Shown here piece by piece: positions 14,290 to 19,108 of a DNA stretch of 19,108 bases. The translations under genes were made by a program, and so were the position numbers. Every line of letters begins with the position of its first letter. Positions within the stretch are counted from its first letter, which is position 1. This DNA is from an uncultured Ligilactobacillus sp. (GTDB lineage Bacteria > Bacillota > Bacilli > Lactobacillales > Lactobacillaceae): NCBI GenBank assembly GCA_934201845.1, contig CAKPXA010000003.1, positions 1 through 19,108 on the forward strand. Reading direction: 5' to 3'. Under the pieces are notes generated by a model that saw only the letters and a program-made list of their open reading frames with translations, had not been told where the DNA came from and made no database searches.

Positions 14290-15353
14290 CAGTACATTCC
14301 TCCTAAACTGGAATAAAGCGGCAGCAGCATTGCCAGATAGCACCCGATGATCACGAGCGCAATCAGCAGAAACAACAGGGGCTGAATCAAAGAAATCAGC
14401 CCGTCAATCTGGCGGACAAGCTTCTTGTAGGCGGCTTCGGAATAGACCAGAAGCTGCCGGCTCAGCTCTTCTCTTGTCTCACCGGACGAAAAGAAGGCGT
14501 CAAGCTCCCCCGGCATGAAGGGATAGGCCGCAATGACCTCGGACAGGGTCCTGCCCTGACTGAAGCACTGGTCAATCTGCTCGCCGAGCTGGTGCATCAG
14601 CGTCCGCTCGCCGAACTGACCAAGCAGCTGACAGATTTCCCTGAAGTCAAGCCCGCTTTGCAGCATCATCCCCAGATTAAACGTCAGGTAGTAGTAGCAG
14701 TACTGACGGTACACCCTTCCAATCACCGGCAGACCGCAATACCAGTCGTGCCTGGTCAGCGCCTTCTGTCTGCTCCACCACCGGAATACCCTGGCGAAAT
14801 ACACGGCTGAAATCACCAGTACGACCATGATTATCCACTTGAGCACGTTCTGCCAGTCAAAACCGGTCTCACCTCCGCCCATGCTCTCAAACTGCTTCAG
14901 CTCGGGCATGAGAAGAAACTTCATGCCTGCGGCAATCACAGCAAGAAAGCAGAGCAGAGCCGCCGGGTAAACCAGCACTCCCCGCAGGCGCGACTGCTGT
15001 ACCACGCGCCGTTCAAGGCACTGTCCCAGCTGCTTCACGCTCCTGTCGATATCGCCGTGCCTTTCGGCGATAGCCAGCTGAAAATACGTCGAAACGTCAA
15101 TGTAATCCCGAAGAGCGTCCGACAGACCTTCGCCGCCGGAAAGCCTCTCCTCGATTCTTCTGATGTCATCGGCATTTTCACCGGACATCAACCCAAGTGA
15201 CTTGAGGCACTGCTGCATGGAAAAGCCGGATGCAAGCATGTCACCCAAGAACCTGAAGAAGGCCGCCTGTTCCCTGGCACGCCATTTTCTAGCCCTGTGC
15301 GTACCTTCCGGCAGTTTCTTCTGTAATTTCTCCAACTTTAACGCAGAGTCCAA
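14289..15353 (-). CDS. comGB: ComGB, type II secretion/pilus inner-membrane platform protein (GspF family)
   Basis: 354 residues with two T2SS-F domains (about 30-150 and 225-345), each FxxxLxxMLxSGxxxxQxL-like (FLGDMLASGFSMQQCL; YYLTFNLGMMLQSGLDF), and three hydrophobic segments near 130-150, 165-185 and 325-350. It anchors the ATPase to the growing pseudopilus in the cytoplasmic membrane. Start is TTG at 15353 with GGAGG 7 nt upstream, placing the first 65 nt inside comGA. No in-frame ATG with a better site exists near the domain start. Confidence 0.88.
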   Translation of the reverse strand: MDSALKLEKLQKKLPEGTHRARKWRAREQAAFFRFLGDMLASGFSMQQCLKSLGLMSGENADDIRRIEERLSGGEGLSDALRDYIDVSTYFQLAIAERHGDIDRSVKQLGQCLERRVVQQSRLRGVLVYPAALLCFLAVIAAGMKFLLMPELKQFESMGGGETGFDWQNVLKWIIMVVLVISAVYFARVFRWWSRQKALTRHDWYCGLPVIGRVYRQYCYYYLTFNLGMMLQSGLDFREICQLLGQFGERTLMHQLGEQIDQCFSQGRTLSEVIAAYPFMPGELDAFFSSGETREELSRQLLVYSEAAYKKLVRQIDGLISLIQPLLFLLIALVIIGCYLAMLLPLYSSLGGMY

Positions 15354-16275
15354 GACGCTCCCTCCATTCCTTCGTCATCTGACGTCTTTCTGACAGGCCG
15401 CAGCGGATGCCCCGCTCAAGCTCGTCAATTTCCAACATGTCGAACAGAACCCCGGCACCGCCGTCGCTGCGCGGAATCAGCCGCTGGTAGCTGGCAAGCC
15501 GCAGCGTCTGTCCGAGCTCCTCATCACTGATTCCGAGATTTCTCATCCGCTGCCAGATTCCGTACACGCTTGTCGCATGAACCGTACTCAGAACCAGATG
15601 ACCGCTCAGCGCCGCATTGACTGCAGCCTTGGCAGTCATGGCATCACGTATCTCCCCGATGATGAAGACATCGGGATGATGGCGCAGGGCAACCTTCAGC
15701 AGGCTGGAATAAGTCATTCCGGCCTTCTCGTTGACCTGCACCTGCAGAAAGTCCGGTTCCGAAATCTCGACCGGATCCTCGATGCACATGACCTGCCTGT
15801 CGCCGAGGTTTCTGGCAAGATCGTACATCGTCGTCGTCTTGCCGCTGCCCATCGGACCGGACAGCAGCAAAAGCCCCCTCCTGCGGCAGGCATCTGCAAG
15901 CCTGTCCCACTGGTCCGGGAAAAGGCAGCCGTTTCGCTGACTTCCCCCGTCCTGATAGATCAGACGGATCACCAGCGACTCGCGGTTGAGAAAGTCACCC
16001 ACCGTCGAAAGACGGCAGTAAACCGGACTGCCGCCGTGTTCAAGTTCCCAGGAACCAAGTTGCGGCCGCCTCTGTTCCGCAAGCGACATGTCAGCCCGGT
16101 ATTTAAGGAAACCTATCCACTGCACGGCCTGACGGAAGTCAAAATCACCGTGAAGCTCATATGACCCGGCCACGCAGAACTTGACGACGTACCTGTCCTT
16201 TTGCGGCAGGAAGCTGATGTCGCTTGCCTTCCTGCCAATTGCATCAGTGAATATCTTCTGAAGCACTGCATCCAT
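15289..16275 (-). CDS. comGA: ComGA, pilus assembly ATPase (GspE/PilB family)
   Basis: 328 residues, the short ComGA type lacking the N1 domain and tetracysteine finger of GspE. Motifs in order: Walker A GPMGSGKTT (140-148), Asp box IEDPVE (165-170), Walker B VFIIGEIRD (203-211) and His box STVHA (230-234). It hydrolyses ATP to drive pseudopilus extension with ComGB. The ATG at 16275 follows GGGAGG by 7 nt; the longer in-frame upstream start at 16326 would begin inside the rbsK terminator region and is rejected. First gene of a seven-gene unit comGA-comGG. The 5' region has only a weak -10-like TAATAC and no good -35. Confidence 0.93.
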   Translation of the reverse strand: MDAVLQKIFTDAIGRKASDISFLPQKDRYVVKFCVAGSYELHGDFDFRQAVQWIGFLKYRADMSLAEQRRPQLGSWELEHGGSPVYCRLSTVGDFLNRESLVIRLIYQDGGSQRNGCLFPDQWDRLADACRRRGLLLLSGPMGSGKTTTMYDLARNLGDRQVMCIEDPVEISEPDFLQVQVNEKAGMTYSSLLKVALRHHPDVFIIGEIRDAMTAKAAVNAALSGHLVLSTVHATSVYGIWQRMRNLGISDEELGQTLRLASYQRLIPRSDGGAGVLFDMLEIDELERGIRCGLSERRQMTKEWRERLGLCVKVGEITEETAGRYAQG

Positions 16276-16329
16276 GATTATTTCCTCCCTTCTAGTATTA
16301 AAAGACGCATAAAGGGCGGAAAACATTGC

Positions 16330-16364
16330 AAAAAAAAGGCCGGAAGGAAAATTTCCTTCCGGCC
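16330..16364 (-). terminator. Rho-independent terminator of rbsK
   Basis: Leftward perfect 13-bp stem GGCCGGAAGGAAA / TTTCCTTCCGGCC followed by eight T, just after the ribokinase stop. It insulates comGA from read-through, leaving only about 55 nt for the comG promoter. Confidence 0.95.
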
Positions 16365-16369
16365 GCTGC

Positions 16370-17284
16370 CTATTTCAGGGCTGCTTCCACTTCTGACTTC
16401 GACGGAATGGACGGGATGGCGCCGAGCTTTTGCACCGCAAGCGACGAAGCGCGGCTTGCAAAGACTATCGCCTCCTCGATGTTGACGAAGTCCCTGTCAA
16501 GACGCGACACCAGGGCGCCGAGGAACGTGTCGCCGGCAGCCGTCGTGTCGACCGCCCGCACCTTGAAGGCCGGAACGAAGCCTTCCTTCTCACCGATCCT
16601 GTAAAATGCACCCTTCGATCCAAGCGTGATGATCACGTTCTTCGCGCCGAGTTCCTGCAGTTTCACGGCCGCCTCATGCTGCGAGGCAGGATTGTCCACA
16701 TGAACGCCCGTCAGAATCTCCGCTTCCGTTTCGTTCGGCGTGATCAGGTCCGTGTTCTGCAGCAGTTCCTGTTCCACCTGCCTGGCCGGCGCCGGATTGA
16801 GCACCGTCACCACGCCGTTTTCCTTGGCCAGCCTGAAGGCCCGGGTCGCCTGATGAAGCGGCGTCTCGAACTGCGTCACCAGAAAGTCGGCACCGCAGAT
16901 GACTTCGCGCGCCGCCTCAATGTCGTCGTCATCAATCGTCTGGTTCGCCCCGCCGTAGATGAGAATGCTGTTTTCACCCGAATCCTGCAGCAGAATGAAT
17001 GCCTGACCCGTTCCTTCGTCGGACTTTCCGACATACTTCGTTGAAACCCCGCTCTCCTCGAGAAGGCCAAGCATCATCTTTCCGTTTTCATCATCACCGA
17101 CCTTGCCGATGAAGGACGTCTCCGCCCCGCATCGTGCGGCCGCAATCGCCTGGTTTGCGCCCTTTCCGCCCCCGGCGTTGTTCTTGTCCGACATCGGCAT
17201 CGTCTCACCCGGCTGCGGCAGGCGCGCAATCCTCAGAATCGTGTCGACGTTCAGACTTCCCAGAACCGTAACGTTATTCACCAT
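16370..17284 (-). CDS. rbsK: Ribokinase (PfkB family)
   Basis: 304 residues. PfkB signature 1 NAGGGKGANQAIAAARCGA (36-54) and signature 2 DTTAAGDTFLGAL (246-258), whose Asp252 is the catalytic base and AAGD the anion hole; GSLNVD near the N-terminus contacts the sugar. It phosphorylates D-ribose to ribose-5-phosphate in the cytoplasm. No rbs transport genes lie beside it, so the ribose source is unclear; other PfkB sugar kinases are possible but the match is best to RbsK. GGAGG precedes the ATG by 8 nt. Single-gene unit with its own promoter and terminator. Confidence 0.92.
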   Translation of the reverse strand: MVNNVTVLGSLNVDTILRIARLPQPGETMPMSDKNNAGGGKGANQAIAAARCGAETSFIGKVGDDENGKMMLGLLEESGVSTKYVGKSDEGTGQAFILLQDSGENSILIYGGANQTIDDDDIEAAREVICGADFLVTQFETPLHQATRAFRLAKENGVVTVLNPAPARQVEQELLQNTDLITPNETEAEILTGVHVDNPASQHEAAVKLQELGAKNVIITLGSKGAFYRIGEKEGFVPAFKVRAVDTTAAGDTFLGALVSRLDRDFVNIEEAIVFASRASSLAVQKLGAIPSIPSKSEVEAALK

Positions 17285-17319
17285 TTTAGACCCTCCGTGT
17301 ATCGTTAAAACCTTTTATT

Positions 17320-17348
17320 AGCATATAACATTTTGGGGGATTTGGCAA
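17320..17348 (-). promoter_or_regulatory. Promoter of rbsK
   Basis: Leftward -35 TTGCCA (17343-17348), 17-bp spacer, -10 TATGCT (17320-17325), 36 nt before the start codon. Confidence 0.65.
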
Positions 17349-17362
17349 TTGAGGCAATGACG

Positions 17363-17510
17363 GAAGCCGATTGGTCAGCCACCGGGCACCAGGCCTGCTC
17401 AAACGACGGCAGGCCTGACCTGCCAAGTGAGAGTCCCAGAGCGGAATGGGGGGCGAACGGGAGCGATGCTGCGTGTAGGAAAGGTGGAAATTTCCCACCA
17501 GCTTTGGTCG
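17363..17510 (-). repeat. Dispersed intergenic repeat, copy B
   Basis: Non-coding, G+C-rich stretch between the yebC terminator and the rbsK promoter. It contains two overlapping stem options, AGGCCTGC/GCAGGCCT (17391-17398 / 17409-17416) and GGTGG/CCACC around 17483-17499. It aligns collinearly over about 140 nt with copy A (9709-9852) and over about 80 nt with copy C (4960-5045), all in the same orientation. Confidence 0.55.
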
Positions 17511-17512
17511 AC

Positions 17513-17546
17513 AAAGCCCCCCGAAACGTCAGTCACGGGGGGCTTG
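17513..17546 (-). terminator. Terminator of yebC
   Basis: Leftward stem AAGCCCCCCG / CGGGGGGCTT with a 12-nt loop, followed by a short TTT. Stem is very G+C-rich, starting 11 nt after the yebC stop codon. Confidence 0.8.
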
Positions 17547-17556
17547 ATTTCTTTAA

Positions 17557-18288
17557 TTAGTCTTCGTCCGGGAATTCAGCTGAGGTGAACACTTCGGAAA
17601 CGTCGTCTTCGTCTTCGAGACGGTCAATCAGACGCTGAAGCTGTTCTGCCTTGTCGGCGGGAACAGGAACGGTGTTCTGAGGAACCATTGTGATTTCGGC
17701 CGTATCAAGGTCATACTTGTTCTGGAGTTCATCGCGGACGTCCTCGAATGCCTGCGGATCCGTGTAGATTTCAAAGACTTCCTCTGAAGCCTGGAGATCA
17801 TCGGCGCCGGCGTTGAGAGCATCCTCGAGCATTGTGTCTTCATCAACGTCAAGGTCTTCGCGGGCAATGGCAATGTAGCCCTTGCGATCGAACATGAAGG
17901 CAACGGAACCTGTTTCGCCGAGGTTGCCGCCGTTACGGTTGAAGTCTGCGCGGACTGCGGAGGCAGTGCGGTTGCGGTTGTCAGTCAGTGTGTGAACGAG
18001 GATGGCAACGCCGGCAGGACCGTATCCTTCATATGTGATTTCTTCGTAGTTGGCACCGTTTGCGCCGGTTGCCTTGTCAAGGGCACGCTTGATGTTGTCC
18101 TTAGGCATGTTTGCGGCACGGGCCTTATCCATGACCAGGCGAAGCTGTGGGTTTGCGTCTGGGTCAGGACCGCCACTCTTCGCCGCCATGTAGATGTCTC
18201 GTGATAATTTCTGGAAAATCTTTCCACGTTTTGCATCCTGGGCGTTTTTACGGCCCTGAATGTTATGCCATTTTGAATGTCCTGACAT
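17557..18288 (-). CDS. yebC: YebC/PmpR family protein (TACO1-like)
   Basis: 243 residues, standard length. [22 protein letters not shown] is the diagnostic N-terminus, followed by [16 protein letters not shown], the PKDNIKRAL segment, [11 protein letters not shown] and [15 protein letters not shown]. Members have been described as DNA-binding regulators (PmpR) and, more recently, as translation factors that relieve ribosome stalling at proline stretches; the cytoplasmic role here is inferred from family. The ATG has a GAGG 9-10 nt upstream. Single gene with promoter at 18340 and terminator at 17513. Confidence 0.96.
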   Translation of the reverse strand: MSGHSKWHNIQGRKNAQDAKRGKIFQKLSRDIYMAAKSGGPDPDANPQLRLVMDKARAANMPKDNIKRALDKATGANGANYEEITYEGYGPAGVAILVHTLTDNRNRTASAVRADFNRNGGNLGETGSVAFMFDRKGYIAIAREDLDVDEDTMLEDALNAGADDLQASEEVFEIYTDPQAFEDVRDELQNKYDLDTAEITMVPQNTVPVPADKAEQLQRLIDRLEDEDDVSEVFTSAEFPDED

Positions 18289-18339
18289 TTGTAATACCTC
18301 TTTCCAAATATTGTTGAGTGATGACTATGCACCAAATTA

Positions 18340-18368
18340 ATATTACCAAATCATCAACGCCGGTGCAA
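18340..18368 (-). promoter_or_regulatory. Promoter of yebC
   Basis: Leftward -35 TTGCAC (18363-18368), 17-bp spacer, extended -10 TGGTAATAT (core 18340-18345), 52 nt before the start. It begins right at the stop codon of the VanZ-like gene, so yebC does not depend on read-through. Confidence 0.75.
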
Positions 18369-18369
18369 C

Positions 18370-18873
18370 TCAATTCTTGATTCTGCGCCGGACTGCGCCA
18401 ACCAGGATGCAGAGCAGGATTCCGCACAAAGCGCCGGTCCCGTCCAGCATGACGTCCTGGAAAAGCGGCGTCCTGCCTCCCGTCAGCATCTGGTGAAACT
18501 CATCGGTCGCCGCGTATCCGAGCGAGGCCAGCACGCACATGAAGGCCGAAAGCCAGGTGACGTTCATGCGGTCCCTCACCCCGAGGTACAGGAAGCTTCC
18601 GAGCAGGAAGTACGTGCCGAAGTGAGCGCCCTTCCTGATGAAGAACTCGATGAACTTGTAGTATCCCGACGTCTTCACGCTGATGACGGACCCGGCATAC
18701 TTCAGGGAAAACTGCTCAAGAAAGCCCCGAAGCGGCATTCCCTTCAGACACCGCTCGAGAAACGGCACCGACGTCTGCTGCCTGTAGGTCATCGAAGACG
18801 AGATGAACAGGACGAGCATCATGAAAAATGCAGCGATGATGAACCAGTCCTGTCTGCGCAACTTAATTCTCAA
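18370..18873 (-). CDS. VanZ-like membrane protein
   Basis: 167 residues with four hydrophobic segments. Family marks: RKGAHFGTYFLLG (80-92), the TDEFHQ motif (123-128) and the Asp140 after FQD. VanZ itself gives low-level teicoplanin resistance, but most chromosomal members have unknown function and nothing here suggests a glycopeptide resistance cluster. The only supported start is a TTG at 18873 with a weak GGTGG upstream. The right end of an IS200/IS605-type element lies just 17 nt upstream, so the gene may have lost its native promoter or leader, or be expressed from the element. Confidence 0.82.
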   Translation of the reverse strand: MRIKLRRQDWFIIAAFFMMLVLFISSSMTYRQQTSVPFLERCLKGMPLRGFLEQFSLKYAGSVISVKTSGYYKFIEFFIRKGAHFGTYFLLGSFLYLGVRDRMNVTWLSAFMCVLASLGYAATDEFHQMLTGGRTPLFQDVMLDGTGALCGILLCILVGAVRRRIKN

Positions 18874-18890
18874 TTTTCCACCATCCCTTC

Positions 18891-19020
18891 GTGAACTACT
18901 CGGCCATAAATGACCGAGCTTCTGGGAACACGAAGTAGTATTCAGGATGTTGCGCTGGTATTCCAGCCACCTGACTTACAGAACTCCGTTATTTTACCAA
19001 GGCCAGTCCCTGGCCAATGA
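18891..19020 (-). ncRNA. Probable omega-RNA scaffold (TnpB guide RNA), extent approximate
   Basis: In IS200/IS605 elements the 3' end of tnpB and the right end give a structured RNA that guides TnpB, with the guide lying just beyond the element end. The three hairpins at 19001-19015, 18954-18967 and 18899-18918 fit such a scaffold. The predicted guide would start at 18890 and read GAAGGGATGGTGGAAAATTG leftward into the vanZ start. The 5' limit of the RNA is not determinable here. Confidence 0.45.
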
Positions 19021-19108
19021 CTTTTAAACCCTTGTGCAGGATGTTAACTGCCGCATTAACATCCCGGTCGTGGTGAATGCCGCACTTCGGACACGTCCAT
19101 TCGCGGAC
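18989..19108 (-). CDS. tnpB: TnpB, RNA-guided nuclease of IS200/IS605 family (C-terminal fragment, cut by window edge)
   Basis: 39 codons plus stop TAA (18989-18991), open at the right edge. The fragment contains [21 protein letters not shown]: the second CxxC pair of the TnpB zinc finger followed by the invariant DRDVNAAxNI, whose first Asp belongs to the RuvC-III active site. The reading frame is intact as far as visible, so the gene may be complete beyond the edge. Family role: RNA-guided DNA endonuclease that helps the element persist at its site. Confidence 0.88.
   Translation of the reverse strand, partial: VREWTCPKCGIHHDRDVNAAVNILHKGLKVIGQGLALVK

Larger units (their letters stand above)
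18891..19108 (-). mobile_element. IS200/IS605-family element, right end (left part outside the window)
   Basis: Contains the 3' end of tnpB and a right end. Read leftward, an 8-bp imperfect stem CTCGGTCA / TGGCCGAG with loop TTTA (18899-18918) precedes AGTAGTTCAC, ending at 18891. A subterminal hairpin followed by a short cleavage tetranucleotide is how right ends of this family are built. The exact terminus at 18891 is inferred from resemblance to related ends. A GCTGG/CCAGC hairpin (18954-18967) and GGCCAG/CTGGCC (19001-19015) add structure expected of an omega-RNA. Confidence 0.65.

Noticed and set aside
17305..17514. Overlapping minus-strand frames of about 70 codons between yebC and rbsK
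   Set aside because: They lie in repeat copy B and run through the rbsK promoter; the equivalent frame in copy A has a stop codon, so coding is not conserved.
18370..18873. Glycopeptide resistance determinant
   Set aside because: Only a VanZ-like domain is present; no vanA/H/X or regulator genes are nearby, and this family is widespread in non-resistant chromosomes.

Overview
The window reads as chromosomal DNA of a Bacillota (Firmicutes) species with fairly high G+C for that phylum. The evidence is a seven-gene comG-type pilus operon followed by ytxK, a yutD-yutF gene pair, a YumC-type ferredoxin/flavodoxin-NADP reductase, GGAGG ribosome-binding sites, sigma-A promoters and frequent TTG/GTG starts. 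An Erysipelotrichia-like lineage would fit, but that is a guess from gene content, not something the sequence proves.

Left part (1-5100). The first ~375 bases hold no protein gene. They carry four good sigma-A promoters in tandem, all firing leftward at a 78-88 nt period, followed by a boxA-like leader. This is the look of an rRNA operon promoter region with 16S rRNA just outside the left edge. Then come ppiB-cvfD (leftward; cyclophilin and S1-domain protein), and rightward the flavin reductase, a DedA membrane protein and a UMF1-type MFS transporter, closed by a bidirectional terminator.

Middle (5100-11300), all leftward: a DUF1461 membrane protein, yutF and yutD (one operon), a small metallophosphoesterase, asnB, and an AAT-family amino acid permease. 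Strong terminators follow asnB and the permease.

Right part (11388-19108), all leftward: ytxK methyltransferase downstream of comGA-comGG (pseudopilus/competence operon with nested overlaps), ribokinase, yebC, a VanZ-like protein, and the 3' end of an IS200/IS605-family tnpB with its right-end hairpin, cut by the right edge.

The most unusual observation is a dispersed non-coding repeat. Three diverged, collinear copies (about 4960-5045, 9709-9852 and 17363-17510) lie in the same orientation, each directly behind the terminator or 3' hairpin of a leftward gene. Other points of interest are the tandem promoter array, the TnpB right end and predicted omega-RNA guide abutting vanZ, a PhoP-box-like repeat before dedA, and a perfect palindrome before the permease. 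I found no CRISPR array, tRNA gene or defence island.
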